The translations under genes and the position numbers were made by a program. The notes below the pieces were generated by a model. That model did not search any database. It was not told where the DNA came from and was given only the letters and a program-made list of their open reading frames with translations. From positions 85,170,354 to 85,234,353 of the forward strand of contig OZ018335.1 of assembly GCA_963969495.1 (NCBI GenBank): a stretch of 64,000 nt of DNA. The letters run 5' to 3'. Shown here one piece after another: positions 1 to 13,196 of the stretch. This DNA comes from Ceratothoa steindachneri (Eukaryota > Arthropoda > Malacostraca > Isopoda > Cymothoidae). Positions within the stretch are counted from its first letter, which is position 1. The number at the start of each line of letters is the position of its first letter.

Positions 1-1860
1 TAAACTTTAGAAAGGAACCTAAATTGTAATAATTCCGAGTAGTTTTTGGTCGTTCAGATCAAAGGACAGTTTCATAATAATTAGGTAAACAGCATAATGT
101 GAGGTCACGGAAGAACTAACGATAGATAAATGGATTTGAATGAGCAATGAGTAAAACGGTTCTTATCTTGATAAAAGAACCCTGCAATTTACTTATTTAC
201 ACAAATGGCGGCCGGAGAGGAGAAAATATCGAGTGAAAGAGGAAGTACGATATGGTGAGCACTTTCTTAATCTAATATGATGAATGTTTTTAAAGTAGAA
301 CACAGGGAGGTTGGCAGGAGTAGGGGTAGAAGAGCTTAGGTACCATAATAAAAAAGAGAGGCTTAAAGAGGTCAAACATTGTATATGGATCTTTTTTTCC
401 TGTAGCGGTTATAGAAGGTTTTGGTTCCACTGGCAGATTCGAGAAAGACGCTGTAAGAGCATGTGACAAAGGGGTAGGTGAGATATGGTGTAGCCATGTT
501 GCAACAACAAGTACGAGCTTTCATTAAGAAAGGACGCATTCAAGATCTAGGTTCATTTATTTCGACAAGATGGTGAAAACCCAACGAGACAAAGTGTCTT
601 TCTTCATCATAAAAAGAGAACCTTTGGAAAAAAGGCTCCTTTGTCCAAATTAATATCATTAATATGGAATATTGTCAAAGAAGGGACAGACCTTCTTTGG
701 TAATTTGCTTGGTTCTAGGCCTTTTTCCTGAGGCATATTCCTGAGCGTTGTTGCATAACTTCAACTGTGGTGTCTCGTGCTCTTCTGTTTCTCCGTCTCT
801 ATTCTTTTTATAATTTCCCTTCTATTAAGGGTGATTCTGGCATTAGATTTAGGTCCTAATGGGTAGTTTATGCACGTTTTGGTTGCATTGTTGAAAGTGC
901 CCTAAGAATGAGCTTCTCTTCCGCGTTCAGAACAGTAATGTTTTATGCTTTGCTACATGGCGTAGCATATGAAAAAATCCTCGATGCTAATAAGGGCGTC
1001 TCATTTTGATGTTATCGTAGGGCATTCTCAAGAGATAGACAAGAAGACATTTTTCTGAAATATTTGAGTCCATTTATATTGTTTCCCAGATGAATTTGAA
1101 CACTATTTTGTTCTTTAAATTTAAATATTTCAGAAATTTTGGCCCGTGATCTCTCTGCTGGGGTTACTCTTTTATTTCCTGACAAATTTGTTCTTCCACA
1201 CATGATTAAAGTTTCCCACGGATTACAGCTCTGTTCAATCTGATCTATGTGGATATTCTGGCTTAAATTCCAGTTTCTCTGAGAATAATGCTGCCTGACG
1301 AAGAGAGCATATGGTCGAGATCCTTATTTTCAGGGTAGATTACTGCGATTCCTGTTGTTACTATACATTTTATCAGGGGTATTTCCCAGGATGGGAATAT
1401 GTGCTAAACAATGTAATGTGATCTTCTCTTGTTTGCGTTGTATATCAGCTTGTGGTAGTCTTTTAATATCCGAAGGATACATATCATTTGTGTGCCCGTT
1501 CCAAAGAGAGGTTTGTTTTATCGAAATTCACTTGTCAATAATTTCCAGTCCCCACAGGTGGGAGGAGCCATTTTATCTGACCTAAGATTATCTAGTCTAG
1601 TTTCCGGGATACGCAGTATCATTTGGTCAACCTACTTAGTTAGAACTAGCGCTAATAACAGTCCATAGTTGGGTTTAGGTTGGTGGCCGATAACCGGACC
1701 CCCTTTTCTGACCACCTAGAGGGGTTGTAGTGTTAGAACCAGATTATACAATAGAATATGACACAGAAGTACCTCTAAATAAACATTTTGTAGTTTTTTA
1801 AAATTTTTCAAAGGGTTCGCACGTTGAACCATAAAAACATTGAATGGGGGAGAATCTGGG
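1..1860. other. AT-rich DNA, no gene recognised
   Basis: Only short open frames (60-76 codons) occur. None has a recognisable motif, a good splice context or protein-like composition. I see no repeat structure or RNA gene here. Confidence 0.5.
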
Positions 1861-1869
1861 CTCTTAATA

Positions 1870-1899
1870 GACCAGCGCTCTCTTAAGAGAGCGCTGGTC
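1870..1899. repeat. 30-bp perfect palindrome
   Basis: The left half GACCAGCGCTCTCTT is followed directly by its exact reverse complement, with no spacer. The GC-rich arms stand out from the AT-rich surroundings. It may be the abutting ends of two inverted elements or a cruciform-forming site; no flanking homology supports either. Confidence 0.85.
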
Positions 1900-2514
1900 C
1901 CCTGAGTTCGCTATCTCTTCTTTGTCAAATTACTAGGAAGAACGTCGGGTTATAAGACCGAATTTTGTCAAAAGGACAGTTGTTTTTTACACGAAGTGAT
2001 ATTTGTAGCCTAACCAGTGAGATTTGGCAAGCGGGCAAACATACAAATATAAAAGTCGAAAATCAAGCGGTCAAAAGACTAACGCTTAGATCGTTTAAAT
2101 ATTCGAGGAGAGCTCATGCCTGACCAAGAATGTAACTAATTAAAAGTATACAAGCAAATACCGCCAAGGTAAAATTTAAATATCTCCTAATGTTACATAA
2201 TTTAAACGCCAGTAAAAATACTTCAAATGTCTCTCATTTGCCTTAACAAAGTTACATTTTGTAGGGTTAACTATATAAATTTTTCTAAAATTAATTTTAA
2301 AATAAATGAAACACTGGAAGTTATTAATTTTGAGTTAATAAATGAATTTCATGTAAATCGAGTTGAAATGACAATAAAATTGAATGTGTTCTAGCTTTTT
2401 TTAAATAAAACAAATTGGTATATCTGGCAATCAGAGAAGGGGACTTAAATGAAATAATTACATATTAGATATTCTTAAAATGACATCTCGGATTAAAATA
2501 AAAACAAATTTAAT
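1900..2514. other. AT-rich DNA, nothing recognised
   Basis: No open frame above 60 codons, no repeat and no RNA gene seen. The stretch lies between the palindrome and the MITE. Confidence 0.5.
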
Positions 2515-2522
2515 GTTATGGG

Positions 2523-3313
2523 GGTAATACTTCAGATTTGGGGCACAGGGTAGGTGGCGCTGTTAGCAGGCTAGAATTTTGGGCTACAGCATATCTCTTA
2601 TGTCTATAGACAGTAGCTTCAGATGTGACCAATCACGGCGTTATATTTTTTGGTGGTTTTGGGGATTCGTAACTTTTAGTCTGTATTATTTACTAAATAT
2701 ATGCGCCTCTGCTCGTTTATAATTTTTTCTAAGTTAGGTAAGGTTTCTTGAGGTCTTTTATTGTCTTTTATTGTTCTCGTAATTTTTGTTTCTCAGTGAA
2801 AGGATAACAGCTTTTTACTAGCAACGTTGTAGCTATAAATAGAACCACGCTTAGCCTTTGTTTCTCTTTCGTTATGGCATTTTCGTGCTCTAGTTGGGCT
2901 TCTTCGTTATTCGAATTTGGGTTTATTTTGCATTACTGCGAAAAACTTTTAGATTATTTAGAGGCGCATAAACTAATCATTCAACCTATAAAAGTATGCA
3001 TTGTTTGTCAATAGGTTAGGTTTTTCTGCTAGTAAATAGCTGTTGGAAAAAAAATCCGAGTAAATTCACGGGGACTGCTTATGGGGGAGATATCACTGCG
3101 GGGGAAACTACCCTGCGATTATCCTGAGTTTCACTCAATTCAGGAAGTCTGGGGGGCTGCGCCCCTAAGAATATCCTCATATGCCAAAAAAATATAACGC
3201 CCTAATTGTTCACATCTGACGCTACCGTCTGACATCATAAGACATATATTGTAGCCCAAAATTGTAACCTATAAACAGCGTCACCTACCATGCGCCCCGA
3301 ATGAAGTGTTACC
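2523..3313. mobile_element. hAT-like MITE with long terminal inverted repeats
   Basis: About 130-145 bp at the left end (from 2523) reappear in inverted orientation at the right end (to 3313). Shared blocks include TTTTGGGCTACA, GGTAGGTGRCGCTGTT, GCGTTATATTTTTT and the tips GGTAATAC / GGTAACAC. Immediately outside are GTTATGGG (2515-2522) and GTTATCGG (3314-3321), an 8-bp target duplication with one mismatch. Eight-base duplications are typical of hAT-superfamily insertions. The 791-bp interior has no transposase frame, so it is a non-autonomous element. The family is not recognised, and hAT assignment rests only on duplication length. Confidence 0.75.
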
Positions 3314-3321
3314 GTTATCGG

Positions 3322-4600
3322 AACTGATTATATATATAAATTTATTATGAATGATTCTTAAAATAACGCATTTATATATGCGGCTTGTTGATATACAGAA
3401 GGAGATGGACTGCGTTTAAGGATGAATTCTTTTATCAAGATACGACATCTGAAGACGATTCCGAAGTTCCCGCAGAAGAAAGATTCCTTTTACCTTCGAG
3501 GAAATCTTCGTTCACCATTTACCCAGCCTACAATTAATCAAGAAGACAGCTTTATACCCTTTTTGAGTTAGTGCCTTGTGAATACAAGGCATACACAGAG
3601 GAAGCATCCTGGCAGCCACCCAACCGAATTAAGGAACCCATTTGGCTGCCTCATGAGTGGTACCAAAGTTCGGTGACAAATCACCCTTGGTAATCACACC
3701 ACTCTTACGGAGGCTTACCCCAGGCCATCACCTATAGCGTTTCTTAAGGCAGTTTACTCTACTCTAATACCAACGGCAGCTTAAAGTTTGTTGGTATCAA
3801 AGTTTTGAAGTGCCAGAGAATTAAGATAGAGATAACATTGTGTAAAACAGTAAATACCAAAGGAAGGCAGCCCCATTTGAAGGGGCTTTTTCGCTAAAAG
3901 AAAACAGATCAAATCATCAATCAGCCGCAAGAAAGCATATGTTCCTTTAATTTTATTCTAAAGTGGTTTTAAAAAAGAAATTTTGCCACTTGCCAAGTTT
4001 ATCTGTTCAGATTAAGTGTTTCGAACGATAGGGTGAAATGGAAAGAAGGAAAATGTGGGAGGGGAGGGACAGAGAAAGTTTGTCATCTGTGAAGGAAACA
4101 AAGAGCAAAAGTAGACTATCTTTCAGCACCGCGTATTTCCTGGGGTGAGCCTTTTAGGCTCTTTCTCTTGACCTTGTAAGTAAGTGGCTAACTTAGTGAT
4201 GATTACTCTTTTGTAAAGCGCTCATAATATCTAGAGGAGCAAACGTGGATGAGCTGTTTGGAGATGCATCCTGAAAATACCTTACCTAACTGTATTAATT
4301 AACCATTGTAAAGGAAAATGAACTACTGGAAAATTTTCAGGAAATACAACTAGGTATACCTATGTGTAGGAGAAACAACAACGGAAGATACAAAGCTGAA
4401 ATTTAAAGACAATATGGATTGGACAAAATCTTTGGATTAGTTAAGTTCCAAGATCTTAACCATGCCTTCAAGGTCGTATTTGAAGAAATACAGATTTTTC
4501 AAAAAACTAACAAGCCAGGGGGAGAATCTGCTTGATGGTTAAAGCCCAAGAACATGTAGAGTAGTAGAAACATTACAATCCATTAAAGAGCTTCTCCTAC
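3322..4600. other. No confident gene; short acidic frame near the start
   Basis: An open plus-strand stretch at about 3421-3537 reads as an acidic, Ser-rich peptide (contains DTTSEDDSEVPAEERFLLP) with no start context or homology I can name. A hairpin at 3869-3887 (AGCCCC / GGGGCT followed by T) resembles a bacterial terminator but has no meaning here. The rest is AT-rich and unassigned. Confidence 0.3.
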
Positions 4601-4649
4601 TACAATAATAGATGACGACTCAACCAGAGACAGCCCGTAAAAAGAATAA

Positions 4650-6200
4650 AGGTCTACTCTGACTTTTGCCTAGAGGGTGAATCTTGGATGCAATGTATCT
4701 GCAAAGAGAAGAAGTGCAATTAATTCTCTGGCAGTCTGCCATGACTACATAAGCTTGAAGAAACAGGAAGAAAGAATCACCACTACACGCTATTATGCAG
4801 CTGTCGCCAATGCACAACCACAAAGCGACCACATTTCCCAGCCTCAAATAGTCGTAAATCTGATGGAGAATCTCTTAACCTGCTGCTGGCCTTTAACCTG
4901 CACGTGGGCGTTATGGACATCATTTCATCTGGTACGCTTAACTCGTAGCTGAATTAGAAGCTAGAGAAAAATGGTATCGATCTCCTCAAATTCATCTTAC
5001 ACTGGTCGTATAAAGTTTTGTTCACACGCAGTAATAGAGCTGTAAATATAGACGTGATAGGACAGATTCAGGAAACAACATCAAATACATTTGCTGAAGA
5101 TGAGAGGGAATACATAGACATTTTACTAAATAATAAGCATAAATGCAGGAAATTTCATCATTTTAAAATCGTGGTAGAGAGAAAAACAAGCTCGGAAAAG
5201 CTTAAGGTATCACCCACGAAAATAAAGATGCCAAACAAATTAATCTCTTATTGCTATATAAATGAGCATCCCACATACAAAGACAATCACCACAGAAATC
5301 GTGGTGTAGAAAAAAATCTACCTGGAGAAAGCTCAAAGTATCAACTACGAAAATTAAGAGGCCAAGCAAATTAATTTTTCATTGCTATATAAATAATTAT
5401 CCCAGAGACAATGACAATCATCACCAAAGATGTTACCTAAGATGAGGCATATGGCTGTTTAAGTGGTATAAATACTTAGCAATAGAGGCATGGTAGTTAG
5501 GATGCCCTAATCGAAAAGAAGGTCACCTTCTATGACTTTTCTCTCAAATTTTACGAAGCGAGTCTGCGGTGAAAGCTACATTACGGCTGACCTTACAGCT
5601 TTTTAGAAATATCAGAACACCCAAAGAAAGCAGGGAAAACAATGATGGAATTAAAAAAAAAAGGATTAAAAGAGTCAGATAATTAAAAAGAACAGCTTTA
5701 CAACATCTACATAAAAAAATCATTCCAGACATACTCCTGCTCTTTGAGAGTGGAATATTTTACGGTGGTAACCAAATAATCTTTAGAGACAGCGTTATGC
5801 ACATAAACAGGAGTGGAAATAGATTTGATGGTGCGTTCTTTGTGGCAGTACATGGAAGTAAGGCAAATGGACGAATCCAAATTGTTTATATTCCTCACAA
5901 CATTTATTGGGGACATTGAATTGGGACTAGATTACCAAATTCAAGGAGGGGTACCCCTTAATCCACGACTTATTACCCTTTTCAGGGAAAATATTCTTGT
6001 AATTATTTCTGGTGACCTCAACGTTGGAAGAAGATTTGCTGGCTACGCACAGGCAGAGGGTGAGAGCAAAGGAAAGAACATCGACATTCTGCCTAGCAAA
6101 TGCGCAGTAAACAGGATAGGATCAAAATTCCTTAAATTCCTGTACAGTTGGTCATCCACAAATAGGGATATCGTGCTTGTTACTTGTTACTTGAATTAAA
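4650..6200 (+). mobile_element. Possible LINE relic with an endonuclease-like motif
   Basis: The plus-strand frame 5813-6199 contains IISGDLNVGRRFAGYAQ, which resembles the G-D-(L/F)-N catalytic block of apurinic endonuclease domains in non-LTR retrotransposons. A second frame just before it (about 5840-5925) reads VHGSKANGRIQIVYIPHN, compatible with the preceding endonuclease strands after a frameshift. The upstream frame 4677-4952 contains YYAAVANAQPQSD, similar in style to LINE ORF1 proteins. No reverse transcriptase motif follows. Two or more frameshifts are needed, so this is at best a badly decayed fragment, and the match could be chance. Confidence 0.3.
5167..5425. repeat. Two tandem copies of a 130-bp unit
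   Basis: The segment starting AATCGTGGT at 5167 recurs at 5297. Both copies share AATCGTGG, AAATTAAT and TTGCTATATAAAT in the same order, with moderate divergence. The period is 130 bp. It lies inside the putative LINE relic and interrupts any coding reading of it. Confidence 0.65.
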
Positions 6201-8220
6201 TGGAAATGTCTTAAATGATCGTCATAAACAAAATGCTCCTGCATCTGACAAAGTACTCTTGAAGCAAAATGCATTTACAAAAAAAGGAGCACAGAGACAA
6301 CGATCCTTTTCTTATACAGCATATGCCTAGTCACTGTCAGCGGGCTGCATATTAAATTTAGTAGTTGCAGGTAAAAAAACTTTCGAAAAAGTGTGCCAAT
6401 AATGTTAAGTACAAGGACTCAAGACTCGGGTTCGGCCATCTCTTAGGGAAAATCATTCATTATCTGACAAGCGGTAGTTACGTTTGAAGCACATATAAAA
6501 AATCCTTTCAACCTCCAATAATAACTGCTCCAGTTTGTAGTTTCTTAGCTCCAATCTATTCGTGATATACACTAGGGACATCCTGGAGCCAATGCTCCAT
6601 CAGACACAAGGTGCAATACGACAACGACATAAATAAGAACGTGAAGCAACATACCATATCTGAGTAGATGATGTTACACTAGGTTACTGCTTGGGCCGAT
6701 CGGATCTCCAGATATGGCAGATCTGAAACAGAACCTCTAAGCTTAGACGCTATGATTATTCCATGCTCCCTTGACCTAAACGTCAGAGGCTTCAGGAGAG
6801 CCACGTTGGCATTAAAACGACATCAATTTCATACTCAACATAACAGACCTCTTAATTGACTGGATATACATATTTTACAAATATAAATGTTAAAAACAAG
6901 AAGAAATTAAACTTGAGCCACATAAGAGCCAAGTTGCTGTATCAAGCTTATCGTCTCAACACGTTATCGATATCCAAAATAGCAAAAATGCAAAGGGTCT
7001 AAAACAAACCCTTGGGTACATCACTGATAAAATATGTTACGCCTCCATAAGTTCCCCAAAAATCGATGCGCACACCGGCATCGAACAACAGGTTAACATA
7101 AATTCTCAAGCTCAGATCGTAAGCATCTGTACAGCTTGGAGCAATATCCTCCAACAAGACACATTTGCCGACGTGAGGAGAAAACGAGGTAAGTTCCAAA
7201 GCATATTTTACAATCCGTTAGATCGTTATCGATGTCTGTTATTTACTATAAGACCTCGCAAAATGACCACTATCAATATAGTATAAGTAAAAAATAGAAA
7301 AAGAAGATGAAAATTAGAAGGGAAGAGAGGATTATAACTTTCACACTCATACTCTTAAAAATAAAAAAATATCTTGTCATTCGGAAGAAGCTTCATTATT
7401 TTTCATCAAAATATTATGTTTAAACGATGTACAAAATTAATAATCAACCATAACTGTTTTTCGTAATTAGAAGAAGTGTTGCGTCAGATCAAAGCATTAT
7501 GACACCTGGTTCCATTGCAACCAAATATAAAGGTTGAAACTAACTTTAAGGCCACAATAAAATGATATTGTTCATGTACGCTGTTTGAGAAAAATACCAA
7601 TTAAATGAATTAGGTAGAAAAAATAATTAAAGACTAATAAGAGAAATAATATTGGCAGATCGTATACAAACTCTTTTTTTGCCATTTCATTTGTGTCTCA
7701 CACTGAACATGTATCTGCAAAATAACCGTTTTAAAGATATTGTCTACAATACTCCTTCTTTCCAACTCCAAGTTTTAAGTTTTTGACTATAATTCTACTC
7801 CTCTGCAACTCTGTTGTAGAATAGACTCTCGACGATATACCATATATAACTATTCATTGAGGGAACTATTCTTATATTTCGAGTGCGTGGTTATCTGGTT
7901 GACCGATGTTATTTATCTTCAATAGGCTTAAGAAGTGGAACTGAGCTCAAGGATAATAATATGGCTATCATTAATAAAATAGAGTTTTATTAATTAACTA
8001 TCAACAACACACAAAACGGAAAATGTTTACATAAACGGAGAATGGAAAGGGTCGTGGGAAATATCTGACTAATCCAAGGATTAAAATTAGGAGAGATTTA
8101 AAAAGGTAAACAAATGAAAATTAAAGTGATAGGATGGATTGCAAAACCATTTAAAGCACAGGGTAGGGTTGACGAAAAGGTTAGATACCCAAAGGTAATG
8201 CTTAGCTTACGTAATTACAA
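6200..8220. other. AT-rich DNA, no gene recognised
   Basis: One minus-strand frame (6999-7199, 66 codons) is open but has no recognisable motif or exon context. Otherwise I see only AT-rich sequence, with an AATAAAA-type signal on the minus strand near 7985. Confidence 0.4.
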
Positions 8221-8326
8221 TTTGTTGTACAGAGGAAGGTGACGCGAAGGAATCTTCGGTCCGCTGGCGAGTTCCAGCTGAAGGAGGGGGGGGGATTAAA
8301 TTATCCTAACGTGACGTCTTGGGAAT

Positions 8327-8569
8327 GAGAACCGTTTCTTGACGAACGGGCTTGAAGAACAATGGCTGTTCTAACGTTGTTCTCTTCTAAACAACAGGGG
8401 GAAGGCTGAGAACCGTCTCTTGTCAACGGGCTCAAAGAACAATGGCTGTTCTAACGTTGTTCTCTTTCTACACAACAGGGGGAAGGCTGAGAACCGTCTC
8501 TTGTCAACGGGCTCAAAGAACAATGGCTGTTCTAACGTTGTTCTCTTTCTGAAAAACAGCGGGGGCCTT
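8327..8569. repeat. Three tandem 81-bp repeats, open on the minus strand
   Basis: Units start at 8327, 8408 and 8489, exactly 81 bp apart, each beginning GAGAACCGT and containing AACAATGGCTGTTCTAACGT. Since 81 is a multiple of three, the minus strand stays open across all copies (frame 8371-8649) and encodes a 27-residue repeat containing RTTLEQPLFFEPVDK. The block is richer in GC than its flanks (8220-8930). It could be part of a retroelement LTR or a minisatellite; I cannot name it. Confidence 0.8.
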
Positions 8570-8940
8570 GTGGACTTGGCTTCTTGAAGGCTCGAACCTT
8601 GGCACTCAAGGGATATTGTCCTCTTCTGGACAAAGATAATGGATCTCAAGGTAGAGGGCCCCTAGTGCACAAGGTGAGACCGGATCGGCGTGATGTCTCG
8701 TGAAGATAATGTAGTGGGGGCTTCGAGGGACTGCCACAGCCGTGCCTTGGAACATATCTTATCTGCCCATAAGTCTAACTCAATCTGGCGAGATCGACGC
8801 ATGGGGCGAAACGGAGGGGGGGATGAACCTTCTTGGTTAAATATTGACTCAGGTGGCGATAAGGCGCCCAGCTTCGACGCGAAGATGCACGTGGGTAGCA
8901 ACGTGTTTCTAAACAACATGTGATAGCAGTTGAATTTAAG
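8570..8940. other. GC-raised block, overlapping frames on both strands
   Basis: Both strands are open for about 80 codons (minus 8662-8919, plus 8690-8923), as expected where base composition is less AT-rich. Neither product shows a known motif. The block sits between the 81-bp and 44-bp arrays and may belong with the former to one repeated element. Confidence 0.3.
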
Positions 8941-8973
8941 CGGCCTCAGACCGTTCTATCACAAACTCCTTTG

Positions 8974-9449
8974 CTTAAAAATATTGACTTCCATTATCCT
9001 CCTTTCCCAATCCCTGGCTTAAAGATATTAACTCCCATTCTCCCTCTTTCCAAATCACTGGATTAAAGATATTGACTACCATTCTCCTCCTTTCCAAATC
9101 TCTGGCTTAAAGATATTGACTACCATTCTCCTGCTTTCCAAATCTCTGGCTTAAAGATATTGACTACCATTCTCCACTTTCCAAATCTCTGGCTTAAAGA
9201 TATTGACTATCATTCTCCTCCTTTCCAAATCCCTCGCTTAAAGATATTGACTACCATTCTGCTCCTTTCCCAATCCATGGCTTAAATATATTAACTACCA
9301 TTCTCCTCCTTTCCAAATCCCTGGCTTAAAAATATTGACTACTATTCTCCTCCTTTTCAAATCCCTGGATTTAGATATTGACTACCCTTCTCCTCCTTTC
9401 CAAATCCCTGTCTTAAAGATATTGACTACCATTCTGCTCCGTTCTTAAT
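8974..9449. repeat. Minisatellite, about eleven 44-bp units
   Basis: The consensus unit runs CTTAAAGATATTGACTACC, then ATTCTCCTCCTTTCCAAAT, then CTCTGG, and recurs every 43-44 bp from 8974 to a partial copy starting at 9412. Units differ by a few substitutions and one-base deletions. The unit is pyrimidine-rich on the plus strand in its second half. No coding or regulatory role is visible. Confidence 0.92.
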
Positions 9450-12400
9450 CACATACAACAACTAAATTCAATCTACGCATTCAATTCAGAAGGTGACGTT
9501 GTTAAACAGCGCTAACAAGACGGGATGTGCAAAGTTGTCCTTTAGCGTTATTCTGTGCCTTCCTAGGCCACTGGCATAACTTTTATGGCATCTTTCGATA
9601 GTCATACAGATAATACAAAATCTACAGTTCATCAATGTAGACTTTATTCAATAGCCAAGCTTGAATTAAAAAATAAATAAATATTAAATTTTTTTATTTG
9701 TGAAAATGTTTCATCCCTAATGAAAGCTAAATTGTTTTAAATATATGTTTTCTTTCAAACCACCCTCGTGTGTGGCCAATTACATTAAAAATATTGTTCC
9801 AATGGTGCCTGGGTCATAAGAGGTTGATAATCCCTGCTCTATTTTAGCAAAATATCTTCAAAAGGCAAATTAAATTTAGAATATATGAAGCAAGATTAAG
9901 ATATTAAGTTCAAAGCTTCCTGAGCTCGGCTTAGCCTAACTAGGCCAGTTATCAGTTTGCGTGTAGCAAGTTAAAGAAATGAGCCAAATCCAGAATAAAC
10001 ACTAAGAGATCTTCACTTTGATCAATATAATAAAATGAAACACATAATGAATAATAGATCTGTAGATAAGTGACAACATAAACCATTGCTGCAAATTTAA
10101 TCCGAGTAAGAAATTGATTTCGGAACTCCAAATCCAAGAACGTAATTTCTCCCACCTGTTATCGAGGAAGACTAAAAGGCACTTACTCTAGACATTTAAG
10201 GAAGACTTCCCTCTTCTCAAATTGATAACTACATTTGCCAACTAAAGGGAGTAAAGAGAAATAATTTCCTTTGAATTTGAAATCGATTCTATTCAATTAT
10301 ATAGGATTATAGAAGATTTACATAATACTAAGGGAGGAGCTAACAGATTTACCGATTAAATGGAGATGATTTTAATTAAAACATCAACCTAAAGAGTCAG
10401 GAATTCGAAGATCATATGGTGTTTTCTTCTATCAGAAAATAATAGACAGATATAATTTTAGTCAAATTAACAGCAAACTACCTAAGCAGAATCTCAAATA
10501 AAAATTATATTTACATATTTCAAAGTTTAAATGGAACAGAATTTCCATAGTTTTTGATGACTGAGTATTTATAACATCAATACTTAATCATCCTTAAAAC
10601 TGCTTTGGGTTACCAATTAAAGATGAAACTTTAATACATAAATACTTAAATATTATTATTGCGGAAGTATTAATCTTATAAACTATAAATTTCAATTCTT
10701 TAAATCATTTTCACTCTAGCATACATTTATGATAGTCAGCATGCGCCGATGACACCGGATAAGCCAGACTAAATGATAGATAAAGTTTGGAGAACCATCT
10801 TTATTCAGTCCATTTAAAGGACATAATTTAACCACAAATATCTTCACTCGAAGATATTGGTCAAGATATACCAAGTTAAAGTGATTCATTGTAAATTCAT
10901 TCATTCCCAAAGGATCCTACGTTAATGTTTCACCTTACAAATCAAGTCCACCTTAAGCCATTTTGTTTACTTAAGTACCAATTCGTTTTTTCCCACGTAA
11001 TCCTTTGCAATTTAATAATATTTTTCTCCTCCTATCCCTCTTATTTGTTTAAATTGTCATTTATAACTTTATGATTTCATACTAGTTGCTTAATTACCAT
11101 CCTATTATACTATGAATAGAATTCTTTTTATTTTTCATGCTGTTCATATGAAGTGAAATTACCATATAAAGGTGATTTGGAGTCCCGTGATACCTTCCTC
11201 TTCTAAATTTAGATCAGCATTACGCTTCCTCCGTTCTCATGAATCTCAATGTGATTCCAAAATACCCCAAAGATTTCAAGCCATTTGGGTCTACTTATAA
11301 AATTGATTAGACGCCTTGAAATCTCCACCGTCAAATACAAATAGATTACACTCTTCGGCACTCTCTTTCAGATCTCTCTTTTTGAAAATGTTTAAAACAT
11401 TTTTGAGAGTTAACTCTAAAAATTCAGGTTATATTATTTATTAACCCTGACCTCTCGTAATATTTGGACATAATACCGTGACCGGACAAAAAATTCAACA
11501 GGATAGAGCCATGCCATCAACCTCGGTTCTTATTAGTTGCGGAAAATTTCGTGGCTAATAAGACTGCTACCCCTTCAATACTTCCATAATTCTCGATCCA
11601 AGAAAAACTTAAAAAAATAGGATAATACCACACACCTTTTTAACTTAACTCCCAAAAACTAGACCACTAAATTCGCTCTCCCTCTACTCTTACCAAGCCT
11701 TTTTCTCATAATACACAGAACATTCCTTTCAACCAACTCCAACCTCTGCCATAATCCTCAATTATCTGAAAGTCTAGTCTTAATAATCATATCCTATTTT
11801 CTTTACGGAGTCCCATAAGCGGTACAGACTACAGTTTTGAAACAAATGTAGTGAAGTAAATCTTGATGAGATCACAATCTTACTCGTCTAAATCATCCTT
11901 GTTCATCTGAATCATATCAGAATATTTCCACGCAAACTTTTTATGCAATATCAAGCCATAAACTACCACACTACGCAAAATGACTCCACTACTCTTTATA
12001 GTAAAGTGTAAAATGGAGTGTGTAGCATGTATGGAGAGAAAATAAAGCCCCTGCCAAATTATTCGTCATCACATCATACAAACTCTATGTTACCTTTGCT
12101 TGTAAAAGAGGTACAAGTGTTGCCTTACTCTTATCTTAGGTTACTTGCCCACTTTCATATAGCATATAGCATTAATTCGAACTAAAATATGGAGAATATC
12201 GATTCTAGTTATTTCCTAAACAACAATAATTGACAACTGTCACCAGATATGATGTGTGGTGTCAGATGTGTGTAATAAGTGTCCCGAAACAAGTGTAGTA
12301 GGGGTTAGTAAAGTGAGTATAATATAGACACTTTGGTTATGATAGGAACTTGTAGCGCACAATTGTCTTTTCTAGAGTCTTGTTTTAAGGAGGTCGATGG

Positions 12401-13190
12401 ATATGTTCTTGGAATGTATGACGGGAAAAAAATTGAGTGCTGATTGCGTATTTATAGAGGACCATGAGAGACCACCTTATATCGAAGTATCAAAAAGAAT
12501 ATAATAATAAAATAAACAATATATAATAGATCACCTCATTACATGCATCTTCCCTTTGTTATAAAATGAAACAAACCTAATAGTTTCAGCATATCTACAT
12601 GATTCCTCACTCTATAGGTTCTGCGTACAGTACCTATTTATAACGCTCGTTGCGTTTTTGCATCACAAAACCTGCCCATATCCTTCAGGAATGTATGCAA
12701 ATAGGCGCATGCGGCAACCTCAAGACAGCGATTAGTCATAAGTAGAGAGTCAAGGGAAGTGGGTGTGCTACGTTTCAGCTATTTCTAATTGAAAGAAAAG
12801 CTTCAGCTCCATTTTGAGAAGTCCACTTGTTTTCGAATATCATATCTTCATCATTTAAAAGTTATGTGACAATCATCTTGTGTGGTACCCTAAAGAAGTT
12901 TATGTATGTGTATTTTTAATAGTTTAGGAACATGGTTGATGATATTATTAATAATTTTATCCATAATAAAGTTAATTTTACCACAGCTAAAGTTTAAAAA
13001 AAATGAATGTTGCATTAACGCAACAACCAGCTATATAGGGAACCACACTCGTTGCATTTATGCAACGATAGGAAGCATATGTACGAATATTAGTTTTGTC
13101 AGAAAGAAAACCCTTTAGGGAAAAACACTTTTAACCAGGTTGGAAAACTGAGGCACGTTACGAAGTGCAGCTGTACTATGATCCCTAAGC
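9450..13190. other. 3.7 kb AT-rich DNA, no gene recognised
   Basis: Open frames do not exceed 70 codons and none resembles a known family. I see no inverted repeats, RNA genes or tandem repeats. Decayed mobile-element sequence below my recognition limit is likely. Confidence 0.45.
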
Positions 13191-13196
13191 GTAAGC

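Noticed and set aside
3861..3892. Hairpin followed by a T run resembling a rho-independent terminator
   Set aside because: The window is eukaryotic, with no bacterial gene nearby; a single short hairpin is expected by chance.
8974..9449. CRISPR-like array
   Set aside because: Units are contiguous and similar along their whole length, with no unique spacers, in a eukaryotic genome.
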